NCBI GenBank assembly: GCA_963707435.1
Contig: CAVPPF010000005.1
Coordinates: forward strand, 62,001-126,000
DNA from: UBA4744 sp963707435
Lineage (GTDB): Bacteria > Actinomycetota > Acidimicrobiia > Spongiisociales > UBA4744
DNA: 64,000 nucleotides
Direction: 5' to 3'
The notes beneath the pieces are model-generated. The model had not been told where the DNA came from. It saw nothing but the letters and a program-made list of their open reading frames with translations, and searched no databases. Below are positions 9,394-18,595 of this stretch, in pieces. A program made the position numbers and the translations under genes. How positions within the stretch are numbered: position 1 is the stretch's first letter; every line of letters starts with the position of its first letter.

Positions 9394-10272
9394 TCAGCGA
9401 ATGGTGACTTCGACCGACCCGTCCGGCCGCACAACCCGGCCATCTGCGTCCTCTTCGCCCTCTTCGGGAGCCGAGGTTCTGATCGTGAAGCAGAAGCGGC
9501 TGCCCGTCGGAAACCGATGCTCGTACCAGAGATCGCCACCCATCGCTCGAGCCAGCCGCAGTGCAATGGGGAGACCCAGGCCGATCCCCTTGTCGGATCG
9601 CGCGTCGCCCTTGGAAAGCTGCTCGAAGTGCGTGAATACCCGGTCGACATCGGCCTCGGGTATTCCGGGTCCGTTGTCGGACACCACGACGAGGTAGAAC
9701 TCACCGTACGGACTGCCCTCGACGAGAACCTGGTCACCGCCGTACTTGTGGGCGTTCTCCACCAGGTTGCGCAGAACCTGCTGGACCCTTCGCTGGTCGG
9801 CATACACAGAGACCCCACCGGGTATCGCCACCGAAGCTTCCCGAGCGGATCCGGGTGGGAGAATCGCATTCGTGACGTCGTGGGCGACGTCGGACAGGTC
9901 GAACACTTCCAGATCGAGACGAAGCCGGCCCGCCTCCAGCCGGGGAATCACGAGAACGTCCTCAACCAGCTCGGAGAGATGCACGGCCTGCTTGTTGATG
10001 ATCGTCAGAAACTCGTCGACTTCCTCGCTTGGCAGGTTCTTCCACGACTCGAGGAGCGTGTCCGTGAAACCGGCAATGGAGGTCAGCGGCGTGCGGAGCT
10101 CGTGGCTGACCATCGAGACGAACTCGTTCTTCATCCGCCTGGCCCGATCGGCCGATTGGGTGGCGAACTTCTCTCGCCCCCGGGCCGCCCGCACAGCACG
10201 GAGCGCAGCCACGACGGCCGCGACGGCGACCACTACGGCGCTTCCACCTATCAGTTCAGGCAGGTGCTCCAT
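9394..10272 (-). CDS. Membrane-anchored sensor histidine kinase
   Basis: A 292-residue kinase with one N-terminal hydrophobic helix (about 7-28) and no recognisable extracellular sensor domain. The dimerisation/phosphoacceptor region carries VSHELRTPLTSI with H57, followed by the N box (NLVENAHKYG), G1 box DNGPGIP and G2 box GIGLGLPIA of the ATPase domain. The C-terminus is acidic. It lies 125 bases downstream of the response-regulator gene and probably belongs to the same signalling operon. The input signal is unknown; with so little outside the membrane it may sense through a partner or internally. Confidence 0.9.
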   Translation of the reverse strand: MEHLPELIGGSAVVVAVAAVVAALRAVRAARGREKFATQSADRARRMKNEFVSMVSHELRTPLTSIAGFTDTLLESWKNLPSEEVDEFLTIINKQAVHLSELVEDVLVIPRLEAGRLRLDLEVFDLSDVAHDVTNAILPPGSAREASVAIPGGVSVYADQRRVQQVLRNLVENAHKYGGDQVLVEGSPYGEFYLVVVSDNGPGIPEADVDRVFTHFEQLSKGDARSDKGIGLGLPIALRLARAMGGDLWYEHRFPTGSRFCFTIRTSAPEEGEEDADGRVVRPDGSVEVTIR

Positions 10273-10397
10273 TGTGTTTCAGCCTCCAGCTGAGCGGCAT
10301 GTTTGCCGCACACTGAGCTATCGACACGAATCCCGGCGAGGTTGAGGCCTTCCGGATCGGTCTGAGGCCTTGCCGGTCGCGATGGCGGCCGGCTCGA

Positions 10398-11396
10398 TTA
10401 GGAATCTGGATCGCCGTAGAGCGAAGACAGGCTGAGCCGGGCTTCCTGCTCCAGGAGTTTCTGGTGGTGGTAGGCAGAATCGACCACTGCCGCCAGTGGG
10501 AACTCCACCATCCGCAACGTGCGGGCTACCTGGGGAGAGAAGACCCCGGGCCGTCGCGAACCGATGGCCAGGATCCCCAGCACCTGCCCCCGGGAACGCA
10601 AGCCCATCGCGAAGAACGAAGGCCATCCTCCGGCCGAGTCGGTCTCGGAAAACTCCTCGGTTCCCGACCGCCATACGCCCAGTTCCTCGGGGCTCACCGA
10701 AATCGATGCGAGCTGCTCGAGATGGCCGGCTGCCAGGGCACGGAAATGGTCGAATTCGGCCCGGGAAAGGGCCGTATCCATGCGAATCGCCAGGCGCCGT
10801 TCGGCGGCCAGTGCTATCCCGGCCAGGTCGTAGTCCACGAACCGGCGAAGGATCAACAGCGACTCCTGCACGGTCGTCGGCAGGTCCATGGCACGTGTCG
10901 CCATCGTGACGATGTCGTTCACGATGGTCGCGTCGAACAGTTTGCGGTCGAGCAGTTCTGTCACCCGGGCGAGGACGTCGACCTGATCGAGCTGCTGTGG
11001 GTCGACCTCGCCCGTCGTCAACTCGGAAAGGGCCCGGGTGGCCCGGGCACTTCGAATCGCCGCCAGCAGTTCCTCACCAAGCGATTCCTTGGTCAGATAC
11101 CCGTCCGCTCCCGACTTCTCGGACCAATACCGGTCTTCGGCAGAGTCGAGCGCCGTCAAGATCAGGATGGGAATGTGGGCAACCGAGAAGTCTTCTTTGA
11201 TCAGCCGGCATGCGACGTACCCGCTCATGCGCGGCATCTTGATGTCCAGGAGCACCATGTCCGGCGGCTCTGAGTAGAACTTCTGGATGGCCTCGATCCC
11301 GTCTTCGGCGATGACTACCTCGTAGCCCGCATTCCGGAGAAGCGAACTCACCGCAGCCCTGACGACCGGGCTGTCGTCGGCGATCAGGATCCTCAC
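10398..11396 (-). CDS. Response regulator with C-terminal GAF-like domain
   Basis: Residues 1-120 form a receiver domain: acidic pocket DD (7-8), phosphoacceptor D51 in LLDIKMPRMSGY, T81 and K103 in YLTKES. After a helical linker, residues ~150-325 resemble a GAF-type sensor domain (phrases such as RRFVDYDLAGIALAAERRLA and GQVLGILAIGSRRPG). There is no DNA-binding domain, so the output is probably protein-protein or ligand sensing. The start overlaps the end of the CheA-like gene by 4 bases, indicating translational coupling. The N-terminal family assignment is firm, the C-terminal one moderate. Confidence 0.85.
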   Translation of the reverse strand: MRILIADDSPVVRAAVSSLLRNAGYEVVIAEDGIEAIQKFYSEPPDMVLLDIKMPRMSGYVACRLIKEDFSVAHIPILILTALDSAEDRYWSEKSGADGYLTKESLGEELLAAIRSARATRALSELTTGEVDPQQLDQVDVLARVTELLDRKLFDATIVNDIVTMATRAMDLPTTVQESLLILRRFVDYDLAGIALAAERRLAIRMDTALSRAEFDHFRALAAGHLEQLASISVSPEELGVWRSGTEEFSETDSAGGWPSFFAMGLRSRGQVLGILAIGSRRPGVFSPQVARTLRMVEFPLAAVVDSAYHHQKLLEQEARLSLSSLYGDPDS

Positions 11397-13579
11397 CGGT
11401 TCACCTCCGTGCGGTCGGCGGGATCAAACCCGGTGCGCATCTCGAGCAGCGAGTTGAGCGTGGTAGCCAGCAAGCCCTGCCGCAGGTCGGCCTTGTCGAG
11501 ATAGGCGTTCACGCCGGCCGCCCATGCCCTGGCCTGGTCCTCTTCGTCGGCAACGGCCGACACCATCACGACCGGGAGCGCCGGGAGGATGTTCCGAACC
11601 GACCGAACGAGGTCGACACCGTCAGAACCCGGCATGGCGTAGTCGACGACCAGAGCATCGAACTGCTCCGACTGGAGCTTGGCCAGACCTTCATCGGCGT
11701 CGCCTGCTACCAGGGTCTCAAATCCCAGGCCGGTGAGCACCGACCCGACCAGCTGGCGCGCCCCCGCCGAATCGTCCACGACGAGAACCCGCGGCCTCGA
11801 AACAACCGAATCCGGAACGGAACGCACCCGGTCACCCAACCGGTTGGGTTCGACGACCACGACGACCTCTCCCCCGCCGAGCACAGCCGCACCGGTCAGA
11901 TGGGGGGTTCCCGCCAGCACCGGACCGAGGCCCTTGACGGCGACTTGCCGCCGGCCGACGATCCTGGGCACCGTCACGGCGATCAAACCCGATCGGGTGG
12001 CCAGCACGAGAACCTCGTTGACGGGCTCCGTCTCGGGAAGCCCGACTGCGGTGGCGAAGGATGAGATCGGCAACCGTTGTCCCTGGTGGATCAACTCCAT
12101 CCGTTCCTTGCCCGGCCGCACCTCAGCACCCGACAAGGCGAACGCAGCGACGACGGCAGCACCCGGAATGCCCCACTGGCGGTCCTCGGCCGAAAGGAGC
12201 AGCATGTCCTGCAGAGCCCACGACGCCGGGAGCGTCAGCATGACCGACGTGCCGTGCCCCGGACGGGAATCCACGGTGATTCCACCGTTCAGCATTTCCG
12301 CGGTCTCGGCGACCAGCGCCAGGCCGGCCCCATCGCCGCTCAGATCGGTCGCTTCGATCGACGTCGAGAATCCGCCCCCGTACAGCAAGCGGGTCAGCTC
12401 GCCTTCCCCGGGCGTCTCGTCGCCGGTCAGCAATCCCCGTTCCCAGGCAGAATCGCGAACGGCATCCCAATCGATGCCGCAACCGTCGTCCTCGACGGTG
12501 ATCACCAGATTGCTCTTGGACACCTGAGCGCGCACGGCCAGCAACGCCGTGGCCGATTTGCCTGCTGCTTCCCGCACTTCGGGTGTCTCAATACCGTGAT
12601 CGATGGCGTTCACGAGCAGGTGCCGCAGCGGTTCGCGGAGATGCTCGATGATCTGACGATCGACCTCGACTTCGTCACCGGCGAGCTCAAAGCGGATCTG
12701 TTTTCCGGTTCGACGGCACAGGTAGCGAACGAATTGATGGAACGTATCGGTGATCTCGGAGAGCGGCGCGGCTACCAGCTGGAGTGCACGCATCTGGAGA
12801 TCTTCGACGGCCAGATCGAGGGTTTCCACAGCGGATTCCCAGCTGGTGGCCAGCGAAGCTACCTCACGGGGATTGCTCGAAACGGCGAAGCGCAGCGCGT
12901 GGACCGCCCCCGCCAGGGCGGCGGCGTCGAGTCGAACCTCCGCAGCCCGGTTGATCAACCGGTACAGCCTCGTTGTTTCAACCCGGGTGGCCGGCCCAAC
13001 CAGACCGGACTCAACCGAAGACAGCAACCCACCGAGATCGAGCAGCTCGGGGCCCGCCATTTCGGGAACGGGTCGAGCGGGTGCCGGAGAAGGCGGGGCC
13101 GGGGGTGGCACAGGGTTCGCTTCTGCCGGTGCGGGAGCCGGCGTCGAGCGGACCGGCGGCGCCGGTTCCGGTTCGTCCGCAACTCCCAGGAAGCTCTCCA
13201 GCGCCGTCACCGCTGATTGCAGTCCGGCCGGCCGGCCGTTGGTGCCTTCGTCCATCGCCCCGAGGAACTCGGCCGCGACGGCCTTCAACACCTCGCCGAG
13301 TTCCGGGCTCGGCGCCAGGACACCCTCCGAGATATCTCGCCATGCTGCCTCCAGCACCCGGGCCGCTTCGCCCATCTCAACGAACCCCATCACACGTGAG
13401 GAGCCCTTGATGGTGTGGGCGTCCCGGAACAAGGTTGAGAACCGGTCGGTATCCAATCGCCCGGCCATCATGGCAGCGGATCCTTCAATCAGATTTGCGG
13501 AGCGTTGCGCGACCTCATCGCGGAAAATCGCCAGGAGCTCTGCATCGTTGCCCAACTCCACGTTGAACCTCTTCTCCAT
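11393..13579 (-). CDS. CheA-like hybrid histidine kinase with receiver domain
   Basis: A 728-residue multidomain signalling protein. Domain order: Hpt domain with phosphoacceptor H55 in RDAHTIKGSS; a Pro/Ala-rich linker (about 137-175); a helical dimerisation region; CheA-type ATPase (HLLVNAIDHGIE, VEDDGCGID, GDGAGLALV); a CheW-like domain (about 455-590); and a C-terminal receiver with D646 in VVDYAMPGSDG. This is the layout of CheA/ChpA/FrzE-type kinases. No chemoreceptor, flagellar or methyltransferase gene is near, so a role in swimming is not supported here. It is the first gene of a three-gene operon with the GAF response regulator and a histidine kinase. Confidence 0.9.
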   Translation of the reverse strand: MEKRFNVELGNDAELLAIFRDEVAQRSANLIEGSAAMMAGRLDTDRFSTLFRDAHTIKGSSRVMGFVEMGEAARVLEAAWRDISEGVLAPSPELGEVLKAVAAEFLGAMDEGTNGRPAGLQSAVTALESFLGVADEPEPAPPVRSTPAPAPAEANPVPPPAPPSPAPARPVPEMAGPELLDLGGLLSSVESGLVGPATRVETTRLYRLINRAAEVRLDAAALAGAVHALRFAVSSNPREVASLATSWESAVETLDLAVEDLQMRALQLVAAPLSEITDTFHQFVRYLCRRTGKQIRFELAGDEVEVDRQIIEHLREPLRHLLVNAIDHGIETPEVREAAGKSATALLAVRAQVSKSNLVITVEDDGCGIDWDAVRDSAWERGLLTGDETPGEGELTRLLYGGGFSTSIEATDLSGDGAGLALVAETAEMLNGGITVDSRPGHGTSVMLTLPASWALQDMLLLSAEDRQWGIPGAAVVAAFALSGAEVRPGKERMELIHQGQRLPISSFATAVGLPETEPVNEVLVLATRSGLIAVTVPRIVGRRQVAVKGLGPVLAGTPHLTGAAVLGGGEVVVVVEPNRLGDRVRSVPDSVVSRPRVLVVDDSAGARQLVGSVLTGLGFETLVAGDADEGLAKLQSEQFDALVVDYAMPGSDGVDLVRSVRNILPALPVVMVSAVADEEDQARAWAAGVNAYLDKADLRQGLLATTLNSLLEMRTGFDPADRTEVNR

Positions 13580-13637
13580 TGAGCACTCGTCGTTTCAGGA
13601 ATATCGGACGACCAGCACGGCGACTTGAGAGAAAGGA

Positions 13638-15209
13638 CTATTCCCACTCAATGGTGGCGGGAGGCTTCGAGGAGACGTCGTAGGCGACGCGGTTGATACC
13701 CGTGACCTCGTTGATCACCCGGCTCGAGATGCGTTCGAGCACCTCATGCGGCAACCGCGCCCAGTCGGCCGTCATCGCGTCCTCGCTCGTCACGGCCCGA
13801 ACGATCAGCGGATAGGCGTACGTGCGCCCGTCGCCTTGCACGCCGACCGTCTTGACCGCCGGAAGGACCGCGAACGACTGCCAGAGTTCCCGATAGAGGC
13901 CTGCCCGGCGGACCTCCTCGAGAACGATGGTGTCGGCCGCCGCCAGAATCTCGAGACGTTCCCGGGTGACCTCTCCGATGATGCGCACGGCCAGACCCGG
14001 TCCGGGAAACGGCTGCCGCCAGACGATCTCCTCCGGCAGACCCAACTCGGTTCCGATCGCTCGCACCTCGTCTTTGAAGAGGTCCCGGAGCGGTTCAACC
14101 AGCTCGAACGTCATGTCCTCAGGCAGGCCGCCCACGTTGTGATGGCTCTTGATCCTGGCCGCATCCTTGGTGCCCGACTCGATGATGTCCGGATAGAGGG
14201 TCCCCTGCACCAGGAAGTTGGTATCGGTCAGATCGACCGCCACCTCTTCGAACACGCGAATGAATGTCTCCCCGATGATCTTCCGTTTCGATTCCGGATC
14301 GGTGACACCGGACAATGCATCCAGGAAGCGGTCTTGAGCCTTGACGTGGATCAGATTGATGCGGAACGTTCGCCGGAACGTCTCCTCGACTTGTTCGGCT
14401 TCACCGGCGCGCAGGAGCCCATGATCGATGAACACGCACGTCAACTGGTCGCCGACTGCATGGTGAACCAGGGCGGCCGCTACCGACGAGTCGACTCCTC
14501 CCGACAGTCCACACATCACTTTTTCGGACCCGACCTGGCTCCTGATGGCATCAACCGACTGCTCGATGATCGAATGGTGGGTCCAGTTGGGCCGCAGCTG
14601 GCACACATCGAAGAGAAAACGCTTGATGATCTCGGTCCCGCGCGGCGTATGACCAACTTCGGGGTGGAACTGAACCCCGTAACGGCGCCCCTCGCGATGC
14701 TCCATCGCAGCTACCGGCGATCCGGACGTGGACGCAACGACCCGGAACCCAGGAGGTGCCTCCACCACGGCGTCCCCGTGGCTCATCCACACGTCCTGGG
14801 TTTCGGGGAGTTCGGCAAACAGGCCGGAACCGTCCGCGACGGTGAGCTCCGTCTTGCCGTATTCGGCACTTCCCGTCCGGGCAACCCGGCCACCAAGCCC
14901 GTGGGCGAGCAACTGGTGGCCGTAGCAGATCCCCAGGATCGGCACGTCGAGATCGAAGATGTCCGGATCAATCTCGTAGGCGTCGTCGGCGTAGACCGAG
15001 GCAGGCCCTCCCGAGAGAATCAGACCGGACGGATTGAGGGCCATCACCTCTGCAGCCGTGATGTCCCGGGGAACGATCTCCGAGAGGACATGCGCTTCGC
15101 GGACCCGCCGGGCGATCAACTGGGCGTACTGGGCACCGAGATCGACGACCAGGACGCGATCGAAATCCCCCGTCGACGCCTGACCGAAGGAACCTTCCCG
15201 GGTGGTCAC
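13638..15209 (-). CDS. guaA: GMP synthase (glutamine-hydrolysing)
   Basis: Converts XMP to GMP using glutamine and ATP. Residues ~18-200 form the class I glutamine amidotransferase with C95 in GICYGHQL and the HPE of QFHPEVGHT. The ATP pyrophosphatase domain starts with the P-loop GLSGGVDSS, and the C-terminal dimerisation domain ends in KPPATIEWE, the characteristic terminus. The 523-residue length is normal. It starts six bases after the guaB3 stop, forming a purine operon. Confidence 0.97.
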   Translation of the reverse strand: MTTREGSFGQASTGDFDRVLVVDLGAQYAQLIARRVREAHVLSEIVPRDITAAEVMALNPSGLILSGGPASVYADDAYEIDPDIFDLDVPILGICYGHQLLAHGLGGRVARTGSAEYGKTELTVADGSGLFAELPETQDVWMSHGDAVVEAPPGFRVVASTSGSPVAAMEHREGRRYGVQFHPEVGHTPRGTEIIKRFLFDVCQLRPNWTHHSIIEQSVDAIRSQVGSEKVMCGLSGGVDSSVAAALVHHAVGDQLTCVFIDHGLLRAGEAEQVEETFRRTFRINLIHVKAQDRFLDALSGVTDPESKRKIIGETFIRVFEEVAVDLTDTNFLVQGTLYPDIIESGTKDAARIKSHHNVGGLPEDMTFELVEPLRDLFKDEVRAIGTELGLPEEIVWRQPFPGPGLAVRIIGEVTRERLEILAAADTIVLEEVRRAGLYRELWQSFAVLPAVKTVGVQGDGRTYAYPLIVRAVTSEDAMTADWARLPHEVLERISSRVINEVTGINRVAYDVSSKPPATIEWE

Positions 15210-15215
15210 GCCCGC

Positions 15216-16373
15216 CTACCCCATGCCGACGCGCTGGGAACGCTGCAACGACTTGCCCTCGGTCTGCAGCGACGGGGCAATCATCACTTCGGCCTTCTGA
15301 AACTCTTTGACGTCTGCGTAGCCGGTGGTTGCCATCGACATCCGCAAGCCGCCGAAGAGGTTCCGCCGGCCGTCGTTCTCGTGCGCCGGACCGACCAGGA
15401 TCTCCTCGAGCGTGCCGAGATCACCCACCTCGACGCGAGTTCCCCGCGGCAGGGTCGGGTGGAAAGTTGCCATGCCCCAATGAACTCCGCGGCCGGGAGC
15501 CTCGGTCGCCGCCGCCAGCGGTGATCCGACCATGACGGCATCGGCACCGCAGGCAATAGCTTTGGCAACGTCACCGCCCGTGCGCATGCCACCGTCGGCG
15601 ATGACGTGCACGTACCGGCCGGTCTCGTCGAGATACCGGATCCGCGCTCCGGCGGCGTCGGCAATGGCCGTTGCCTGAGGAACCCCCACCCCGAGCACGG
15701 CGCGAGTCGTGCAGGCGGCGCCCGGACCCACACCGACGAGGACGCCAACGGCCCCGGTCCGCATCAGGTGGAGGGCGGTCGAGTAGGAGGCACAACCTCC
15801 CACGATCACGGGCAGTTCAAACCCGGAAATGAACTCCTTGAGGTTGAGCGGCTCCGCCCGGGTCGATACGTGCTCGGCCGAGACAACCGTGCCCTGCACG
15901 ACCAGGATGTCGAGGCCGGCCTTCACCGTGAGCGGGGCAAGGGACGCAGTTCGCTGCGGCGTCAGACTGCCTGCAACAACAACACCGCTCTCCTTGATCT
16001 CTCCGATTCGCCGTTCGATCAATCCTTCTTTGACGGGCTCCAGGTAGATCTCCTGCATGCGCAGGGTGGCCTTGTCCGCAGGGAGTTCCGCTATCTCCTC
16101 GAAGTAGGGCTCCGGGTTCTCGTACCGGGTCCAGAGCCCTTCCAGGTTGAGCACACCCAGACCACCCAGCTTCCCGATCGCAATCGCCGTTGCCGGGCTG
16201 ATGGCCGAGTCCATGGCGGAACCCAGCATGGGCAGGCGAAACCGGAAGGCGTCCATCTGCCATGCAATGTCAACATCGTCGGGATCGCGCGTCCGCCGGC
16301 TGGGAACGATGGCGATATCGTCGAAGCCGAATGCCTGGCGACCCGACTTGCCGATGCCGATGTCAATTTCCAT
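15216..16373 (-). CDS. guaB3: GuaB3-family IMP dehydrogenase/GMP reductase-like enzyme
   Basis: A 385-residue TIM-barrel protein of the IMP dehydrogenase/GMP reductase superfamily, with the catalytic loop GPGAACTTR (C221) followed by AVLGVGVPQ, and the phosphate loop IADGGMRTGGD. It lacks the two CBS domains found in classical GuaB and begins MEIDIGIGKSGRQAFGFDDI, both typical of the actinobacterial/cyanobacterial GuaB3 group. The classical guaB, usually adjacent in actinobacteria, is not in the window. The start is preceded by GGAGGA. GuaB3 enzymes have been linked to GMP reduction; the direction of reaction here is not decided by sequence. Confidence 0.92.
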   Translation of the reverse strand: MEIDIGIGKSGRQAFGFDDIAIVPSRRTRDPDDVDIAWQMDAFRFRLPMLGSAMDSAISPATAIAIGKLGGLGVLNLEGLWTRYENPEPYFEEIAELPADKATLRMQEIYLEPVKEGLIERRIGEIKESGVVVAGSLTPQRTASLAPLTVKAGLDILVVQGTVVSAEHVSTRAEPLNLKEFISGFELPVIVGGCASYSTALHLMRTGAVGVLVGVGPGAACTTRAVLGVGVPQATAIADAAGARIRYLDETGRYVHVIADGGMRTGGDVAKAIACGADAVMVGSPLAAATEAPGRGVHWGMATFHPTLPRGTRVEVGDLGTLEEILVGPAHENDGRRNLFGGLRMSMATTGYADVKEFQKAEVMIAPSLQTEGKSLQRSQRVGMG

Positions 16374-16434
16374 CAGAATCCTCCGCCAATCAGGAAACCC
16401 TCACGGTAGCTCGCCCAGCTCGCAGTGCTAAGTC

Positions 16435-16476
16435 GTCAGACATCAGTTTTCGGTTGTCAGCTATCAATCATCAGAG
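16435..16476. repeat. Degenerate 7-bp tandem repeat, TCAGTT type
   Basis: Six successive heptads can be read here: GTCAGAC, ATCAGTT, TTCGGTT, GTCAGCT, ATCAATC, ATCAGAG. They share a TCAGnT core. The tract lies between the divergent guaB3 and CPBP genes and belongs to the same class of 7-bp repeats found in several other gaps of this window. Confidence 0.6.
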
Positions 16477-16554
16477 TCGAACGCCGATTTGCGGGCTGCA
16501 CAAGCCACACCGACACCTGCGAACGAAGCGCGAAGCTACGGAAGACTGAAAACT

Positions 16555-16603
16555 CGAGTACCGAGTACCGAGTACCGAATACTGAGTACTGAATACTGAG
16601 TAC
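16555..16603. repeat. 7-bp tandem repeat, CGAGTAC/TGAGTAC, seven copies
   Basis: Seven uninterrupted heptamers: CGAGTAC three times, then CGAATAC, TGAGTAC, TGAATAC, TGAGTAC. The tract ends 11 bases before the GTG start of the CPBP gene, so it occupies its promoter/leader region. The units vary only at positions 1 and 4 of the heptad. Confidence 0.9.
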
Positions 16604-16614
16604 TCTTCTCTCCC

Positions 16615-17376
16615 GTGAACCTGCCACCGCTCTCCGCCCCGCCATCGCATCGCTGGCGTTTCAGCGACTTCCTGTTCGTCTGGTTGGCCGGGTTCGTCGC
16701 ATCCCTGATAGGCACCGCCGTCGGGATCGCCCTCGGTATGGGAGGGTCGCTCGAGGACCTGGCAGTCAGCGTTCCGCCCGAGTTGTTGTTCTGGGTAGCC
16801 CTCCCTGCCCAGTTCTTCGGGATGTTGCTGGCCCTGGCCTGGGTGAGTCAGCGGCGCGGATCGGGCAGTTTCGCAACGGATTTCGGATTCTCGATCCGGG
16901 TGCAGGACATCGGGTTCCTGTTCCTCGGCATGCTGCTGCTTCTGGTCCTGGCGTTCGCGTTGACGCCGCTGGCAGAGCTGTTCGGAGTCGACGAAACCCC
17001 TCAAGTAACGACCGAGGCCATCGCCCAGGTCGTGGATCTCCCGACCCAACTCATGATCGTGCTGGCGGTGGCGATTGTCACGCCGATCGTTGAAGAGTTG
17101 ACGTTTCGCGGTTTGCTCCTCCGCTTTCTGGAGGAACGGATGAACCCCCGGCGGGCCCTCGTGATCTCAGCAGTGCTCTTCGGGGCGTTCCACGTGCTGG
17201 GGACGAGCGGAACGGCCGGAGCCATCATCGCCATGGTGCAGACGTTTCTGGCCGGGCTGGTTCTGGCGTACGTGACCCAGAAGTCGGGCAAGCTGAGCCG
17301 CGCCATCTTCGTCCACGCCGGCTTCAATCTGATCACGATTCTCGTGCTCTTCTTCGTCCCGGATCTGGGGATCTGA
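16615..17376 (+). CDS. CPBP-family intramembrane metalloprotease-like protein
   Basis: A 253-residue membrane protein with about seven hydrophobic segments. The three CPBP (Abi/CAAX protease) motifs are intact: EELTFRGLLLRFLEE (EExxxR), FGAFHVLG (FxxxH) and HAGFNLI (HxxxN), in that order in the C-terminal half. Such proteins resemble Rce1-type glutamate proteases; bacterial members are linked to peptide maturation, bacteriocin immunity or membrane-protein turnover. The chosen GTG start at 16615 lies just after a heptamer repeat tract and has no obvious Shine-Dalgarno sequence, so a leaderless or weakly translated start is possible. The substrate is unknown. Confidence 0.85.
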   Translation: MNLPPLSAPPSHRWRFSDFLFVWLAGFVASLIGTAVGIALGMGGSLEDLAVSVPPELLFWVALPAQFFGMLLALAWVSQRRGSGSFATDFGFSIRVQDIGFLFLGMLLLLVLAFALTPLAELFGVDETPQVTTEAIAQVVDLPTQLMIVLAVAIVTPIVEELTFRGLLLRFLEERMNPRRALVISAVLFGAFHVLGTSGTAGAIIAMVQTFLAGLVLAYVTQKSGKLSRAIFVHAGFNLITILVLFFVPDLGI

Positions 17377-17380
17377 GATC

Positions 17381-17398
17381 GGGCCCTCCCGGCCCTTT
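17381..17398 (+). terminator. Weak hairpin after the CPBP gene
   Basis: GGGCC-CTCCC-GGCCC followed by TTT, starting five bases after the stop codon. The stem is only 5 bp and the T run short, so it is a weak intrinsic terminator candidate between convergent genes (CPBP and trpS). Confidence 0.4.
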
Positions 17399-17417
17399 GA
17401 CCTCGAAAGCTGCGCTG

Positions 17418-18425
17418 CTAGGCCCCGCCGGCAGGGCGGGCATCGAAGCCGAGTTTCTTCCGCACGGAGGCCATCTCGCCCTCCGCCCGCATGCGAGCGT
17501 CGAGGGCTCCCTTGACCATGATGTGAGTGACTTCTTCATCGTCCAGCGCTTTGAAACCCGTCCGGATCGAACTGAGACCCTCGACCACGGCTTCAGCGAC
17601 GGTCACCTTGAAGTGTCCATACTGCGTTTCGTGGTATTCCTCGACCAGGTTGTCGACGGACCGGCCCGTGAAGAGGGAGAGAATATCCAGGAGGTTCGAG
17701 ATCCCGGGCTTCTTGTCCCGGTCGTAGACGATCTCATTACCCGAGTCCGTGACGGCCGATTTGAACCGCTTGCGGATCGTGTCCGGCTCGTCGAGCAAGA
17801 GAACCCGGCTGCTCGGGTCTTCGTCGGATTTCGACATCTTGGACGTCGGATCCTTCAACGACATGATGCGGGCGCCGACCTCCGGCGTGATCTGCTCGGG
17901 AAGGGGAAACTCTGCTCCAAATCGGGAATTGAATCGTTCGGCCAGGTCACGCGCCAGTTCGAGGTGCTGGGTCTGGTCGTCACCGACCGGAACGGCGTGG
18001 GCCTTGTGGACCAGGATGTCGGCGGCCATCAGCACCGGGTAGGCGTACAGACCGAGGTTCCTTCCGGCCTTGTCGGCCTTCTCCTTGAACTGGGTCATTC
18101 GATTCAGTGCCCCCAGGGATGTGATCGTGCTCAGCATCCACGACAGCTCAGCATGCTGAGGGACCTGGCTCTGGAAATACAGCAGCGAACGCCCGGGATC
18201 AACCCCGACGGCCAGCAGCAACTTGGCCGTGTTCAACCGACTCCGGTGAAGTGCCACCGGGTCGTAGGGCACCGTTATCGCGTGCAGGTCAACGACGCAG
18301 TAGATCGCGTCGTAGCTCTCCTGGAGCTTCACCCAGTTGCGCAGTGCTCCGAGATAGTTGCCGATGTGGATGTCACCGGTCGGCTGAATACCGGAGAACA
18401 CCGTCTTCTTGTCACTCACCTTCAT
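17418..18425 (-). CDS. trpS: Tryptophanyl-tRNA synthetase
   Basis: Charges tRNA-Trp. A class I synthetase of 335 residues with the HIGH-type motif HIGN (20-23, in PTGDIHIGNYLG) and the KMSKS loop (PTSKMSKSDED, near residue 200). The start at ATG 18425 is supported by the family N-terminus (VFSGIQPTGDIHIGN) and a GGAGGAG upstream; the open frame extending to 18548 is non-coding leader. It is transcribed divergently from the cimA attenuator region. Length is normal. Confidence 0.96.
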   Translation of the reverse strand: MKVSDKKTVFSGIQPTGDIHIGNYLGALRNWVKLQESYDAIYCVVDLHAITVPYDPVALHRSRLNTAKLLLAVGVDPGRSLLYFQSQVPQHAELSWMLSTITSLGALNRMTQFKEKADKAGRNLGLYAYPVLMAADILVHKAHAVPVGDDQTQHLELARDLAERFNSRFGAEFPLPEQITPEVGARIMSLKDPTSKMSKSDEDPSSRVLLLDEPDTIRKRFKSAVTDSGNEIVYDRDKKPGISNLLDILSLFTGRSVDNLVEEYHETQYGHFKVTVAEAVVEGLSSIRTGFKALDDEEVTHIMVKGALDARMRAEGEMASVRKKLGFDARPAGGA

Positions 18426-18522
18426 CTCCTCCGATAGCCCCGGGATGGTACCGCACCGAACGGTGATCGCTTCGAAGACGGATCTTGTGCCGGCGCTCAC
18501 GTACGGCCGAACGCCCCCATGG

Positions 18523-18551
18523 TTGACGCCCGTGCTTCGATCGGTCATACT
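18523..18551 (+). promoter_or_regulatory. Sigma-70-type promoter of the cimA leader
   Basis: TTGACG at 18523-18528 and CATACT at 18546-18551 with exactly 17 bases between them. The predicted transcription start is 18558-18560, which places it on or within two bases of the leader-peptide ATG. Confidence 0.7.
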
Positions 18552-18559
18552 GCGCCGCC

Positions 18560-18595
18560 ATGTTCATGCCCGTTGCCATCATCATTATCGTGTAG
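18560..18595 (+). CDS. Ile-rich leader peptide of cimA
   Basis: An 11-codon frame encoding MFMPVAIIIIV followed by TAG. Four consecutive isoleucine codons (ATC ATC ATT ATC at 18578-18589) and a valine codon precede the stop. It lies between a good promoter and an intrinsic terminator ahead of cimA, which makes precursors of isoleucine. This is the arrangement of a ribosome-mediated attenuation leader for branched-chain amino acids. As the promoter puts the transcript start at or next to the ATG and no Shine-Dalgarno fits, translation is probably leaderless. Function is inferred from layout. Confidence 0.75.
   Translation: MFMPVAIIIIV

Noticed and set aside
13746..15524. 592-codon plus-strand frame opposite guaA
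   Set aside because: Shadow of guaA; no motif and no start signal.
16555..16603. CRISPR-like repeat array
   Set aside because: Units are 7 bp with no spacers; these are simple tandem heptamers, not CRISPR repeats, and no cas genes are present.
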